From NCBI GenBank assembly GCA_009773475.1, contig WSXV01000007.1:122630-186629 (forward strand): 64,000 nucleotides of DNA, in the 5' to 3' direction. A program made the translations under genes and the position numbers. A model generated the notes under the pieces. The model was given only the letters and a program-made list of their open reading frames with translations, did no database searches and was not told where the DNA came from. This stretch comes from Desulfobulbaceae bacterium (GTDB lineage: Bacteria; Desulfobacterota; Desulfobulbia; Desulfobulbales; Desulfocapsaceae). Positions 16,492 to 26,317 of this stretch are shown piece after piece (the first letter of the stretch is position 1; the number at the start of each line of letters is the position of its first letter).

Positions 16492-17739
16492 GTGTCCGCA
16501 GTCTCTCTCTTTCTAGCTCCCTGGGTAGTGCCGATCAGTTCCCCGGTGATTGCGGATGGTGCTGTTGCCATCCGTGATGGTCGGATTCTGGCGGTGGGCG
16601 ATGCCTCGATTCTCCAGAGTCAGTTCGCGGAGGCGCGGGTGGATGGCTGCCAGGGGGTGTTGCTGCCTGGACTGGTCAACGCCCATATCCATCTTGAGCT
16701 CTCCGCATATAATCATACCCCTCGGCCTACCCCGGATCAAAGCTTCTGTGACTGGATCCGCGCCTTACTCAAGCTCAGGCAGGCAGGGGACATCAGCGCC
16801 CACGAAACTGTCCGCTCGGCCCGACAGATGCTGGAACAGCAGCGCAATGCCGGAACCGCTCTCCTGCTTGATATCGGCAATAACATCCTCGCTCCCCCCG
16901 CGAGCATGCAGACGCCCGTGGAAATCAACTTTCTCCTTGAACTGCTTGGGCCTGATGCCAAGGCTGAAGAACAGGTGCTGGCCCGCATAGGCTCCTTGCC
17001 TGATGTGGTGTCGGCAACGGCCCATGCCCCGTATTCGACCACCGCCGGGATCATGAAAGCGCTTAAGAAGAGGGCGGATCGCCTGGGGCATATCTTTTCT
17101 CTGCATGTGGCTGAATCAGTGGATGAGGTTGCACTGCTACGCACCGGGCAGGGCTGTTTTCGGGAGTTTCTGGAAGAGCGGGGGGCCTGGGATGGTCGTT
17201 TTCCCCGGCCTGGAAAGAAGATTCAGGGCGTTGTCGAGTACCTGGCGGATCTGGGTCTGCTCGATGCTAATCTACTCTGCGTCCATTGTGTCCAAGTGAA
17301 CGAGCAGGAGGTGCAGCTGCTGGCGGAGCATGGTTGTAAGATTTGTCTTTGCCCAGGAAGCAACCGTTTCCTAGGGGTCGGGGTTGCGCCCCTGGAGAGA
17401 ATGCTGCACCATGGTCTGCTTCCCGCCATCGGCACCGATTCCATGGCCTCCAATGAATCGCTTGACCTATGGCGGGAGATGCGGATTTTGCGCGAGGATC
17501 ATCCCTGCGTTTCCCCTGCCCGGATCTTGACCATGGCTACTCTGGGTGGCGCCCAGGCCATGGGTCGTGCCCAGGACTTCGGCACCCTGGCCCCTGGCCG
17601 GATGGCCGGTTTGCTAAATGTCAATAGCCCGGCCCTGCAAAGGGCTCAAGATGCTGAACAGCTCATTGATATCCTGACAGGCCATGGACAGCCTGATAAA
17701 CTGTGCTGGATAAGTGGAAATGGCAATGCCACAGTCTGA
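16492..17739 (+). CDS. Amidohydrolase, probable aminodeoxyfutalosine deaminase
   Basis: Metal-dependent amidohydrolase, about 415 aa. The metal-binding HxH (H65-I-H67 in PGLVNAHIHLE), a following HVAES, a HCVQVNEQE His and the GTDSMASNESLD Asp are all present. Inside a menaquinone operon this is best explained as the deaminase converting aminofutalosine to futalosine (inference by context and family; other amidohydrolases share the motifs). Start choice: GTG at 16492 places the first beta-strand (LFLAPWVVPISS) where family members begin; a TTG at 16432 is possible. The long upstream ORF extension lies inside mqnC and is rejected. Confidence 0.82.
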   Translation: MSAVSLFLAPWVVPISSPVIADGAVAIRDGRILAVGDASILQSQFAEARVDGCQGVLLPGLVNAHIHLELSAYNHTPRPTPDQSFCDWIRALLKLRQAGDISAHETVRSARQMLEQQRNAGTALLLDIGNNILAPPASMQTPVEINFLLELLGPDAKAEEQVLARIGSLPDVVSATAHAPYSTTAGIMKALKKRADRLGHIFSLHVAESVDEVALLRTGQGCFREFLEERGAWDGRFPRPGKKIQGVVEYLADLGLLDANLLCVHCVQVNEQEVQLLAEHGCKICLCPGSNRFLGVGVAPLERMLHHGLLPAIGTDSMASNESLDLWREMRILREDHPCVSPARILTMATLGGAQAMGRAQDFGTLAPGRMAGLLNVNSPALQRAQDAEQLIDILTGHGQPDKLCWISGNGNATV

Positions 17740-17790
17740 ATCCTTTTCTGCTATGAACTCGCGACCGCTTCTCCGCCAGGAAAGAGGCCT

Positions 17791-18879
17791 ATGATTAACA
17801 CCTCCACCCTGCCTTTTTTTCGATTTCTTGCCGCCAGTGTCGTGGTTTTTTTTCATTTTGGGCAGAAGATAGACTGGTATCCACAGGTTCCAGATGTGTT
17901 CAAGGCCGGCTCGCTGATGGTGACTTTCTTCTTTGTCCTGTCAGGATTTCTGCTGTATCTCGGGTATTCTCAGAAATCATTTACTGTGCGCCAATATATT
18001 TTGAAGCGGGTGGTGAAGATATTACCGTTGTATTATCTGGCGTTTGTGATCTCGGTGGGAATCCTGTTTTCTTTCAGTACATTGACCGGGTACGACTTTT
18101 TCAAGAATCTGCTCTGTGTGCAGTCATGGCGGCCATATCCCCTCACGGTGAATTTTACCAGCTGGTTTGTCTCGGTCTTGCTGTTTTTCTATGCCGTCTT
18201 TCCCTTACTCCTCTTTTATTTAAAAAGGATCCGGCCCAAGGGCTGGGTCGTGCTCCTTGCCGGTCTAATGCTGTGGTCTGTGACCCAGTGGTTTACTGTC
18301 AAAATTCTGAACTCTGGGGTGTCCATCGGTAATTTTTACTGGTCTGACACCCTGCTATACTATTTTCCGCCATTTCATTTCTGCAGTTTTCTCCTTGGTG
18401 TATGTGGGGCTTATTGTCTTGTGGCATGGGATTTACAGGTGCGCAAGGGGGGGCTTTTTTCAGCATTGACCACCTGTGTTTTGTTGACTGTGGTGGCGAT
18501 GATGGTTCAACTTCAACCCGCGCTTAACAAACTGGCTGGATACAGTCTCCCTTTCTCCGTGAGTTTCTATGCGCCATTGATTCTCCTGCTCTTGTGGCAC
18601 CTGACGCTTTCGCGCAATCCCCTCCTTGAAATCCTGGCTTGGCCAAAATTTAATATCCTGGGAGAGGTGAGCTATGCCATCTTTATCCTGCAGGCCCCCC
18701 TGGATAAGCTGGATACCTATGTACTTTCACCCCATTATGTGATGGGGCCGGTGACCCATTTTATGCTCTTTTTTACAGTCCTGCTGTGTGTCTCATTTCT
18801 GGCAGCATGGGCCGAGAAGGCACTGGCGAAAAGACTTGCCGGGCGATTATCGATGACAAATAGATTTGGACGGATATGA
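17791..18879 (+). CDS. Acyltransferase 3 family membrane protein
   Basis: 362-aa polytopic membrane protein of the OafA/AT3 family. The N-terminal FFRFLAASVVVFFHFG carries the conserved Arg and His of the first helix, and FVLSGFLLYLGY is the second signature; roughly ten hydrophobic segments follow. Such proteins O-acylate surface sugars. It is unexpected in a menaquinone operon: its stop overlaps the mqnA start by 4 bases (ATGA), so the two are tightly coupled. The acceptor is unknown. Start ATG at 17791-17793. Confidence 0.85.
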   Translation: MINTSTLPFFRFLAASVVVFFHFGQKIDWYPQVPDVFKAGSLMVTFFFVLSGFLLYLGYSQKSFTVRQYILKRVVKILPLYYLAFVISVGILFSFSTLTGYDFFKNLLCVQSWRPYPLTVNFTSWFVSVLLFFYAVFPLLLFYLKRIRPKGWVVLLAGLMLWSVTQWFTVKILNSGVSIGNFYWSDTLLYYFPPFHFCSFLLGVCGAYCLVAWDLQVRKGGLFSALTTCVLLTVVAMMVQLQPALNKLAGYSLPFSVSFYAPLILLLLWHLTLSRNPLLEILAWPKFNILGEVSYAIFILQAPLDKLDTYVLSPHYVMGPVTHFMLFFTVLLCVSFLAAWAEKALAKRLAGRLSMTNRFGRI

Positions 18880-19724
18880 TAGAAATACAATCAGCAGACA
18901 CGGCCAGAATCGGCATGGTCAATTATATTAATACCGCGCCGATCTACGAGAGTTGGAAAAAACGGGAGCATCCTGATGGATGGCAAATGATTGAGGCCCC
19001 GCCTTCCACCCTGAACCAGATGTTGGCGGCGGGTAAGCTTGATCTGGGTTTTGTCTCCTCCCATGAATATTGTGCTAGGCCCTCGTTGTACCGGATCCTT
19101 GCGGACTTGTCGATCAGCGCCAATGGTTCGGTGGGTTCAGTATTTCTCTTCTCCCGGGTTGATCCTAGTACTTTGAGTGGCTGCCCGGTGCTACTCAGCG
19201 GGCAGTCTCAGACCTCAGTGTATCTGGTCAAGATTATTCTCGAGGAATTTTACGGGGTCAAACCCTTCTATTCTTCAGGAGACGTGGGCAGCGAGATCAT
19301 TGACGAAGCGACGGCATTGCTGGCCATCGGGGATCAGGCCCTGCGCCTGGTGGGAGACGTACGGTTTCCCTATCAGCTTGATCTAGGAGCGGTGTGGCGG
19401 CAATATACCGGGCTTCCCTTTGTTTTTGCGGTGTTTGCTGTGCGGGAAGAATTCTGTCGGAGAGCCCCTGAAGCGCTGGCCTTGATTCATCGGGAATTAG
19501 TCCGCTGTGCGACCATAGGACGAGAAAATCTGGAGGCGGTCTGTCAGGTGGCAGCCCCGAGGATTCCCATGCATCCCGATGAGTGTTATGTATATCTGCG
19601 GGCCATTGGCTATGATTTGGGAGTGGAAAAACAGTTGGGCCTGGAGAGGTTTTATCGATATTTGATTGAACGTGGCGAAGGGGTTGCGGAGGCCCTGCCA
19701 ATCAAGATAGTGAAGAGTGAATGA
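18876..19724 (+). CDS. mqnA: Chorismate dehydratase MqnA
   Basis: Converts chorismate to 3-enolpyruvylbenzoate, the entry step of the futalosine menaquinone pathway. 282 aa with the periplasmic-binding-protein-like fold; seen GMVNYINTAPIYE near the N-terminus, LNQMLAAGKLDLGFVSSHEYC, and the central LLAIGDQALR segment, all typical of MqnA. Overlaps the acyltransferase gene upstream. The mqnB and mqnD genes are not in this window. Confidence 0.94.
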   Translation: MIEIQSADTARIGMVNYINTAPIYESWKKREHPDGWQMIEAPPSTLNQMLAAGKLDLGFVSSHEYCARPSLYRILADLSISANGSVGSVFLFSRVDPSTLSGCPVLLSGQSQTSVYLVKIILEEFYGVKPFYSSGDVGSEIIDEATALLAIGDQALRLVGDVRFPYQLDLGAVWRQYTGLPFVFAVFAVREEFCRRAPEALALIHRELVRCATIGRENLEAVCQVAAPRIPMHPDECYVYLRAIGYDLGVEKQLGLERFYRYLIERGEGVAEALPIKIVKSE

Positions 19725-19761
19725 TGGGAAAACAGATGATTGTCATGGGAGCAGGCAGATA

Positions 19762-20340
19762 ATGGGGAACAGGCAGGTACCGAAAAAAATCCTGGTGGCA
19801 GTGACTGGCGCCTCGGGGATGCTGTATCTTCAGTCTTTTTTGCGAAAAATTGAAAATCTTGAAGTGGTGGTGCATGGGATCTGTTCCGAGGCAGGGGCGA
19901 AGGTGCTGGGCATGGAAAAGGGGCTAATCCCACAGGAGTTGCCAGCTGTTAGTGCCTGGTTTGACTGCCGCGATTTTGCTGCTCCCCCGGCCTCTGGTTC
20001 CAGCGGCTATGATGCCATGCTGATTTTGCCCTGCAGCATGGGGACACTCGCCGCCATTGCCGCCGGAATGTCCGCCAATCTGATTCAGCGCAGCGCCGAC
20101 GTTATGCTCAAGGAGCGGAAGGACCTGGTGCTGGTGGTGCGGGAAACGCCGTTTAACAGGACCCATCTCAAAAATATGCTGACGGCCCATGATGCCGGGG
20201 CGGTTATCTGTCCGCCCATGCCGGCATTTTATCTGCAACCAGCAAGTCTGGAAGAGGCTGCCGACACCTTTTCCTGGCGGCTTGCCGATCAGGTCGGGAT
20301 TGAGGTTCCGGGCCGTCGGCGCTGGGGTACAGAGGAATAA
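19762..20340 (+). CDS. ubiX: UbiX-like flavin prenyltransferase
   Basis: About 192 aa. Makes prenylated FMN, the cofactor of UbiD-type decarboxylases, from FMN and dimethylallyl phosphate. Seen: KKILVAVTGASGMLYLQ (FMN loop), AMLILPCSMGTLAAIAAGMSANLIQRSADV and LVLVVRETPFNRTHLKNM, the conserved UbiX blocks. In futalosine-type operons UbiX supports decarboxylation of the naphthoate intermediate by a UbiD-like MqnL. Start ATG at 19762 with GGGAGCAGGCAG upstream; a GTG at 19717 would overlap mqnA and adds residues without family support. Confidence 0.92.
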   Translation: MGNRQVPKKILVAVTGASGMLYLQSFLRKIENLEVVVHGICSEAGAKVLGMEKGLIPQELPAVSAWFDCRDFAAPPASGSSGYDAMLILPCSMGTLAAIAAGMSANLIQRSADVMLKERKDLVLVVRETPFNRTHLKNMLTAHDAGAVICPPMPAFYLQPASLEEAADTFSWRLADQVGIEVPGRRRWGTEE

Positions 20341-20343
20341 GGT

Positions 20344-21204
20344 ATGTTGAAAAAAATTACTGTTCTGTTGGAGATGGTGAAGTTCAAACTGACTGTTTTT
20401 GCCATGCCCTTTGCCTTTATGGGGGCATTCTTAGCAGGCAGCGGAGCGCCGTCATGGGGAACAATCTTCTGGGTGATTCTGGCCATGGTAGGAGCTCGTA
20501 CTTGTGCCATGGGGTTTAACCGCATCGCCGACCGCCACTTTGATCACGCTAATCCACGCACCGCCTCCCGGGCGATTCCCGCTGGCGAGGTAAGTCTTGT
20601 GGAGGCTTGGGCCATGGTAATCCTGGCCGGGCTCCTCTTTTTCTTTGCCTGCTATAACCTGAACCCCCTGACTGTGAAGCTGGCGCCCCTAGCCCTGTCC
20701 TTAACCCTGTTCTATTCCCTGACCAAACGCTTTACCTCTTTGTGCCATCTGGTGCTTGGAGTTGCGCTGGCCTTTTCGCCCCTGGGCGGTTGGGTGGCAG
20801 TATCGGGGAGTCTGATCGGCTTCCCTTGGGTGCTCTCTCTGGGAGTGTTGTTTTGGGTGGCTGGATTTGACGCCATTTACGCCTGTCTGGATGCGGATTT
20901 CGACCGGGGGGCGGGGCTGCACTCGTTACCATCGTTGATGGGGCGTGAGAATGCCTTTCGACTGGCGCAGGGGTTTCACGGGCTGGCCTTTGTTCTTTTT
21001 ACCCTAACTGGAATCCAAGCACACCTGAATCTCTGGTATTATGTCGGCATCGGTCTGACTGCTGCCGTTTTGTTCTATCAGCATCTAGTGGTCAACCCCC
21101 GGGATCTGTCCAGAATTCAGGGCTCTTTTTTTTCCCTGAACGGGGTGATCAGCAGCACCCTTTTTGCTGCCACCTGGCTTGCTCTTTTGACCGGTAAGAA
21201 CTGA
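20344..21204 (+). CDS. UbiA-family prenyltransferase (MqnP-like)
   Basis: 286-aa membrane prenyltransferase. The first Asp-rich motif is NRIADRHFD followed by ANPRTASRAIPAG; the second is DADFDRGAG. About eight or nine membrane helices. It attaches the polyprenyl tail to 4-hydroxybenzoate-type or naphthoate acceptors; its place just after ubiX in a menaquinone operon favours the naphthoate role (MqnP). Context inference for substrate, firm for family. Starts 3 bases after the ubiX stop. Confidence 0.92.
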   Translation: MLKKITVLLEMVKFKLTVFAMPFAFMGAFLAGSGAPSWGTIFWVILAMVGARTCAMGFNRIADRHFDHANPRTASRAIPAGEVSLVEAWAMVILAGLLFFFACYNLNPLTVKLAPLALSLTLFYSLTKRFTSLCHLVLGVALAFSPLGGWVAVSGSLIGFPWVLSLGVLFWVAGFDAIYACLDADFDRGAGLHSLPSLMGRENAFRLAQGFHGLAFVLFTLTGIQAHLNLWYYVGIGLTAAVLFYQHLVVNPRDLSRIQGSFFSLNGVISSTLFAATWLALLTGKN

Positions 21205-21208
21205 GTAA

Positions 21209-22075
21209 ATGTTCAAAATTGGCAGGATCTTTCGGTATGCCCTGGTCCTTTTCCTTCTGCTAATTGTCAATGTTGCCGCAGAAAGCCTCTCTTTAGGAAC
21301 GCCCGACCCGACTCATCTTGCGTCTGCTTATGATGCCGATGAAACCTTTTGCTACGATATTTCCTGGAGTGGTGGGATTAAGATTGGCGAATTGGTGCTT
21401 CGCATCCGCAAAATTGAAGGGGAACAGGATCGTTTTGAGCTGCATGCCCGGGTGACAGCTTCCGGGGCTTTCCGATATATCTATCCCGTGGATGACACCT
21501 TTGTTACTGACGTTTCCGGGCAACAGCGATTGCCGGTGAGGTATGAAGTAGAGCAAAAAGAGGGGCTTGGCTATAGGGCCCATCGACTGACTTTGTATGA
21601 TCAGGGCAAAGGGCTGGTTCGTTACCGAAAAAATGATGAGCCGGAGAAGGAATTTGAAGTTGCGGGTAAGGTTCATAATGAGTTTTCTTCCTTCTTTTTT
21701 ACCCGTGTCTTGCCCTTTTCTTCCGATGTTTCTATGATCGTTCCCACTTTTGCCGATGAGAAGCGACATGAGGTGGTGGTGACCCCCAAAGAGTGGCTCA
21801 CGGTTAAAGAAACTTTGTTGGGACCAGTGAAGGTGGTTGCCGTTCTGCCCCGAATGACATTCAAAGGTTTGTATGACAAAACCGGCGATACTGTGATCTG
21901 GTTCACTGATGACGCCTGCCGGGTGCCGATACGGATCAGTTCAAAGATCCTCATTGGTTCTCTTGTTGCGGAGTTGGCGGCCTATCATGGACTGTCCTGC
22001 GGCAGGCAATGGGATCTGGAGCTGAAGGTGCTGGACAAAGAAAAGAGACAGTCCGAGAAAATTAAAGGGGACTAA
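21209..22075 (+). CDS. Exported DUF3108 protein
   Basis: 288 aa. An N-terminal hydrophobic segment (YALVLFLLLIVNVAA) reads as a signal peptide. The body shows the DUF3108 pattern: YDISWSGGIKIGELVLRI, GAFRYIYPVDDTF, NEFSSFFFTRVLP, and a C-terminal SSKILIGSLVAEL. The family is periplasmic or envelope-associated and of unknown function. It lies 4 bases after the ubiA-like stop and is likely the last gene of the operon. Confidence 0.82.
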   Translation: MFKIGRIFRYALVLFLLLIVNVAAESLSLGTPDPTHLASAYDADETFCYDISWSGGIKIGELVLRIRKIEGEQDRFELHARVTASGAFRYIYPVDDTFVTDVSGQQRLPVRYEVEQKEGLGYRAHRLTLYDQGKGLVRYRKNDEPEKEFEVAGKVHNEFSSFFFTRVLPFSSDVSMIVPTFADEKRHEVVVTPKEWLTVKETLLGPVKVVAVLPRMTFKGLYDKTGDTVIWFTDDACRVPIRISSKILIGSLVAELAAYHGLSCGRQWDLELKVLDKEKRQSEKIKGD

Positions 22076-22384
22076 GGGCATGTTTGGGCGTTTCCGGCAC
22101 CAGAGCGCTGTGTAATCTTGTTGGAATCTTGCCGTGTTGATTTGCATAAAATGGAGACCCGGGACCTTTTTTTGCCTCTCTTTGGTTCCCTCCTTGACAG
22201 CATTCATTTTTTTTAGTACTTTTCTTCATTTTTAAGTTCTGAAAAATCTTATTTTAGAGAAAAAATCTCAGCCATTGCTTGTTCTTTATAACTGAGATAA
22301 TTGCATATCTTAGCGTATTTTTTGTCGTACGGACAATTTTTACGAGTTTTTTTCTGGAACACTCTGCGAACCTTGTAAGTATTT
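22076..22384. other. AT-rich gene-free stretch upstream of ffh
   Basis: 309 bp with no credible ORF, rich in T-runs. A short hairpin TTGTC/GACAA followed by five T (about 22323-22340) lies 45 bases before ffh and could be a weak terminator or leader structure. Promoter for the ffh-rplS run probably lies here. Confidence 0.4.
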
Positions 22385-23740
22385 ATGTTTGAAAATCTGA
22401 CAGACAGACTGGAAGGGGTTTTTAAAAAGCTCCGAGGTCATGGCACGCTGACTGAAGAAAATATTCAGGATTCCATGCGCGAAGTACGCATGGCTCTTCT
22501 TGATGCCGACGTCAATTTCAACGTGGTAAAAGAGTTTATTGCTGCGGTTACTGCAAAGGCTGTCGGTCTTGAAGTCAGTCAGGCCCTCTCTCCCGGCCAA
22601 CAGATTGTCAAGATAGTCCATGAAGAGCTGGTTGCGCTCCTTGGCGGTAATACAGAACAAATTCGTCTTGATGGCCGTCAGCCCGTTATTATCATGATGG
22701 CTGGGTTGCAGGGATCAGGAAAGACGACGACTTCGGGAAAACTGGCGCTGATGCTCAAAAATAAAGGCCGGCGTCCGTATCTGGTTCCAGCCGACGTTTA
22801 TCGCCCCGCAGCCATTGAGCAGCTTCAGATTTTAGGCGGGAAAATTGATGTCCCGGTCCATCCCTCTGCGTCCGATTCCAAGCCGGTTGATATCTGCCGA
22901 CAGGCGGTGGCAGCGGCTCGGGAGAAAAATTATGACACCCTGATCATTGACACCGCCGGTCGTCTCCATGTTGATGAACTGCTCATGGGTGAGCTGAAAG
23001 AGATTCAGGCCGCCATTCAGCCCTCGGAGATCTTGTTTGTGGCGGATGCCATGACCGGGCAGGATGCAGTGGCTGTGGCCAGCAAGTTCAATGAAGATCT
23101 GGAAATTACCGGCATGGTTCTCACCAAGATGGAAGGTGATGCCCGTGGCGGTGCTGCTCTTTCGATCAAGAACATAACCGGCAAGCCCATCAAATTTACA
23201 GGTGTTGGTGAAGGTCTGGACGCGCTTGAGGTCTTTCATCCTGACCGGACAGCTTCCCGTATCCTGGGCATGGGTGATGTCCTTACTCTGATTGAAAAGG
23301 CCGAAGCGGTTGTTGACAAGAAGCAGGCCGATAAGTTAGTCAATAAACTTCGTCAGAATACTTTTACCCTGGAAGATTTCCTCGATCAGATTCAACAGAT
23401 CAAGAAAATGGGCTCATTGGAGCAAATTCTTGGAATGATTCCGGGAATTAACAAGATTAAGCAGCTACAGAACGCCCCCCAGCCAAATGAAAAAGAGCTG
23501 GCCAAGACCGAGGCAATTATTCGCTCCATGACTAGAAAAGAGCGACATAATTATGCCATCATCAATGCCAGTCGCAGAGAGCGAATTGCAAAGGGTTCGG
23601 GGACGGATGTGGCCGATGTAAATCGGGTCATCAAGAGCTATTCGACAATGTTAAAGATGATGCAGAAGATGCGTGGCAAGCCGGGTCTGATCACCGGTCA
23701 GAAAAGACGTAAGTTGCCGAAGGGATTGCGCCGAACATAG
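22385..23740 (+). CDS. ffh: Signal recognition particle GTPase Ffh
   Basis: 451-aa SRP54 protein: N domain, then G domain with GLQGSGKTTTSGKLA, DTAGRLHVDE and LTKMEGDARGG, then the Met-rich M domain (SMTRKERHN, RRERIAKGSG, MLKMMQKMRG). With 4.5S RNA it targets nascent membrane proteins to FtsY. Starts the conserved ffh-rpsP-rimM-trmD-rplS run. Start ATG at 22385-22387. Confidence 0.97.
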   Translation: MFENLTDRLEGVFKKLRGHGTLTEENIQDSMREVRMALLDADVNFNVVKEFIAAVTAKAVGLEVSQALSPGQQIVKIVHEELVALLGGNTEQIRLDGRQPVIIMMAGLQGSGKTTTSGKLALMLKNKGRRPYLVPADVYRPAAIEQLQILGGKIDVPVHPSASDSKPVDICRQAVAAAREKNYDTLIIDTAGRLHVDELLMGELKEIQAAIQPSEILFVADAMTGQDAVAVASKFNEDLEITGMVLTKMEGDARGGAALSIKNITGKPIKFTGVGEGLDALEVFHPDRTASRILGMGDVLTLIEKAEAVVDKKQADKLVNKLRQNTFTLEDFLDQIQQIKKMGSLEQILGMIPGINKIKQLQNAPQPNEKELAKTEAIIRSMTRKERHNYAIINASRRERIAKGSGTDVADVNRVIKSYSTMLKMMQKMRGKPGLITGQKRRKLPKGLRRT

Positions 23741-23824
23741 GTGGACTCTTCTGGTCGAGGCAGTGTTGGTGAGTAAGCAGATTTCATAAATAATTTATTT
23801 AAAACTTCAGAGGAGTACGTATTA

Positions 23825-24070
23825 ATGGCGGTTCGAATTCGTTTAACCAGACTTGGCAGAAAGAAACATCCCTTTTATCGTATTGTTGTGGCTGATAGTG
23901 AGTGTCAACGTGATGGCAAGTTTCTGGATATCGTCGGCACCTATGATCCCATGCAGAATCCAGCCGCCATAAATATCAAGGCTGATAAAATGCAGGAATG
24001 GATTGGTAAAGGCGCCTTGCCCTCGACCACCGTTCAGAGTCTGATCAAGAAAACCCAGGTTGCAGAGTAA
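23825..24070 (+). CDS. rpsP: 30S ribosomal protein S16
   Basis: 81 aa, standard length. MAVRIRLTRLGRKKHPFYRIVVAD at the start (family start quoted in part) and the GTYDPM segment are diagnostic. AGAGGAG lies upstream of the ATG at 23825. Second gene of the ffh-trmD block. Confidence 0.97.
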   Translation: MAVRIRLTRLGRKKHPFYRIVVADSECQRDGKFLDIVGTYDPMQNPAAINIKADKMQEWIGKGALPSTTVQSLIKKTQVAE

Positions 24071-24077
24071 TCACGTC

Positions 24078-24308
24078 ATGCAAGATCTGGTTGCCCATAT
24101 AGCAAAATCGTTGGTTGACAATCCTGATGCGGTAGTTGTCACCACCAGTGAAGAAGATGATACCGTCACCATTGGTCTTGCGGTGGCCAAAGAAGATATC
24201 GGCAAGGTGATCGGTAAGCAGGGGCGAACGGCAAGGGCGATGCGCTCTCTTCTTGCAGTCCGGGCCGGAAAAGAGAACAGGCGGTCGCGGCTTGATATCT
24301 TGGAATAA
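24078..24308 (+). CDS. khpA: KH-domain RNA-binding protein KhpA
   Basis: About 76-aa single KH domain with the GxxG loop in VIGKQGRTARAMRSLL. It acts with KhpB in RNA binding in bacteria where this has been tested; located between rpsP and rimM as is usual. I place the start at the ATG 24078-24080, 7 bases after rpsP; a TTG start at 24060 would overlap rpsP and adds only six residues. Confidence 0.93.
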   Translation: MQDLVAHIAKSLVDNPDAVVVTTSEEDDTVTIGLAVAKEDIGKVIGKQGRTARAMRSLLAVRAGKENRRSRLDILE

Positions 24309-24322
24309 CTGTTGTGCCCATT

Positions 24323-24874
24323 ATGGCCGATGATTTTCCTTATTCTTCTGAGCTTTATTTATTGATTGGGAAAATTGTTGAACCCCATGGCTTGAAGGGG
24401 GAAGTATTGATTTTTTCCTTTTCCGGGCAACCGAAAAATATTCAGCAGTATCCTCAACTCTTTCTGGTCTCTCCCTCGGGTAAGCTCAGTCCCCCTCATA
24501 CCATTGAGAAAAGTCGGATAAAAGGGAAGACCTTGATTGCGCGTCTCAATTCGATCTCAGATCGTAATCAAGCTGAGACATTGATCGGCATGGGGGTGTT
24601 GGTCAGCAAAGAAGATTTGCCGCAGCCCGGTGAAAATGAGTTTTACCTCTACCGGATGGAAGGGTTGCCGGTTTTTACCATTGAGGGTCGCAAGCTGGGA
24701 ACCGTGGCCCATATATTCTCTAATGGCGCTCAGGATCTTCTGGTGGTTCAAGACGGGGAAAATGAATACATGATTCCTGTGCTTGATTCCATTATTAAGG
24801 TTCATGATAGTGAAAAAATAGTGATTGACGCACCACCTGGACTGTTGGAAATAAACTCCAGTACATCTGATTAG
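24323..24874 (+). CDS. rimM: Ribosome maturation factor RimM
   Basis: About 183 aa. N-terminal domain with [17 protein letters not shown] and PRC-barrel C-terminal domain ([29 protein letters not shown]). Assists 30S assembly together with S19. Start: ATG at 24323; a GTG at 24314 adds three residues and cannot be excluded. The stop overlaps the trmD GTG by one base. Confidence 0.95.
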   Translation: MADDFPYSSELYLLIGKIVEPHGLKGEVLIFSFSGQPKNIQQYPQLFLVSPSGKLSPPHTIEKSRIKGKTLIARLNSISDRNQAETLIGMGVLVSKEDLPQPGENEFYLYRMEGLPVFTIEGRKLGTVAHIFSNGAQDLLVVQDGENEYMIPVLDSIIKVHDSEKIVIDAPPGLLEINSSTSD

Positions 24875-24879
24875 TGTCC

Positions 24880-25653
24880 ATGGACACTTTGATTTTTGAT
24901 ATACTGACCATTTTTCCAGGTCTTCTGGATTCACCATTGAATGAATCCATCATCCGTCGGGCCAGGCTGGACGATAAAATCCGCGTTAATGTCACTGATA
25001 TCAGAGACTTTTCTGTGGATAAACATACCACGACCGATGACCGTCCCTTTGGTGGCGGTGAAGGTATGGTCATGAAGCCGGAACCCCTCACGGCGGCACT
25101 TGCCGCAGTGCAGGAGAAAAATGGCGTTGGCAGGGTTGTTTTGCTTACTCCTCAGGGGCGAGCGTATACCCAGAAAGTTGCCGAAGAGCTCAGTGAACTG
25201 TCCCATCTGATTCTGGTCTGTGGTCGATATGAAGGGGTGGATGAACGCTTTGCCCATGCCTATGTCGACGATGCTATTTCTGTTGGTGATTACATCCTGA
25301 CCGGCGGTGAGCTTGCGGCCATGATTATCGTTGACTCTGTCACCCGCCTGCTGCCGGGAGTGCTTGGCTGTGCTGAATCTGCCTTAAATGATACGTTCAG
25401 CAGAAACTTGCTCAAACACCCGCAATACACCAGGCCCCGAGTTTTTGAAGGACAGGATATCCCAGAGGTGCTGTTGTCGGGTAATCACGAAGCCATTGAA
25501 CAGTATCGTTTTCTGGAGTCGGTGCGACGCACATTGGCGCGCCGGCCGGAGTTGTGCCGGAAGGTCGATTTCACCACGAAGGAGCTGAAGCTGCTCAAAA
25601 AACATGGGCTTTTCGAGAAGTTAGCAGCGGTGTTGGCAGGCCAGAATGACTGA
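24880..25653 (+). CDS. trmD: tRNA (guanine37-N1)-methyltransferase TrmD
   Basis: 257-259 aa. Knotted SAM-binding enzyme that methylates G37 of tRNAs reading CNN codons, preventing frameshifts. Seen: [11 protein letters not shown] at the start, [29 protein letters not shown], and the trefoil-knot loop [15 protein letters not shown]. An in-frame GTG at 24874 precedes the ATG at 24880. Confidence 0.96.
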   Translation: MDTLIFDILTIFPGLLDSPLNESIIRRARLDDKIRVNVTDIRDFSVDKHTTTDDRPFGGGEGMVMKPEPLTAALAAVQEKNGVGRVVLLTPQGRAYTQKVAEELSELSHLILVCGRYEGVDERFAHAYVDDAISVGDYILTGGELAAMIIVDSVTRLLPGVLGCAESALNDTFSRNLLKHPQYTRPRVFEGQDIPEVLLSGNHEAIEQYRFLESVRRTLARRPELCRKVDFTTKELKLLKKHGLFEKLAAVLAGQND

Positions 25654-26239
25654 GAAAAGACAACAGGAATTTCGAAGAGCCGTTGATATCGCACTGATTC
25701 ATTATCCTGTTATCAACAAGGGTGGAGAGACCATCGGCTCGGCGGTAACCAACCTTGATCTCCATGATATTGCGCGAGCCGCCATAACGTTTGGTGTTGA
25801 TAATTATTACGTGGTCACCCCGTATCCAGATCAGCACAGCCTGATTCAAGAGATCTTAGAGCATTGGCAGACCGGTCATGGCGCGACATATAACCCCGCC
25901 CGTAAAGCAGCCCTTGAGCGAATTAAAATTAGTGCATCACTGGAGACCACTCTTGCCATGGTCACTGAGCAGAGAGGCCGTAAGCCCCTGCTGTTGACAA
26001 CTAGTGCTCGCCTCCAGGAAAACAGTCTCAGTTATCGGGAAGCCCGTCATCGCATTGAAGATGGAGAACCAGTCCTGTTACTTTTTGGTACTGGCCATGG
26101 CCTTGCCCCTGAGATAAATGAGATTGCCGATTATTCTCTGCTTCCCATAGAAAGTATAACCGGCTATAATCACCTTTCTGTACGTTCAGCAGTTTCGATT
26201 ATCCTTGATCGACTTTTGGGCGTGCGGCAAGAAGAATAA
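25646..26239 (+). CDS. TrmD-linked SPOUT-like RNA methyltransferase family protein
   Basis: 197 aa, overlapping the trmD stop by 8 bases. Seen: [29 protein letters not shown] at the N-terminus (described, only in part conserved), [21 protein letters not shown] and [17 protein letters not shown] at the end, a SPOUT-type knot. This family follows trmD in many Desulfobacterota and other phyla; the RNA target has not been established to my knowledge. Confidence 0.85.
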   Translation: MTEKRQQEFRRAVDIALIHYPVINKGGETIGSAVTNLDLHDIARAAITFGVDNYYVVTPYPDQHSLIQEILEHWQTGHGATYNPARKAALERIKISASLETTLAMVTEQRGRKPLLLTTSARLQENSLSYREARHRIEDGEPVLLLFGTGHGLAPEINEIADYSLLPIESITGYNHLSVRSAVSIILDRLLGVRQEE

Positions 26240-26317
26240 AGAACAATTTTTTTAAGTCCTTTGATAAGAAGTAGTCGTTACCTATTCACTTTAACATATT
26301 TCACGTAGAGTAAAATT

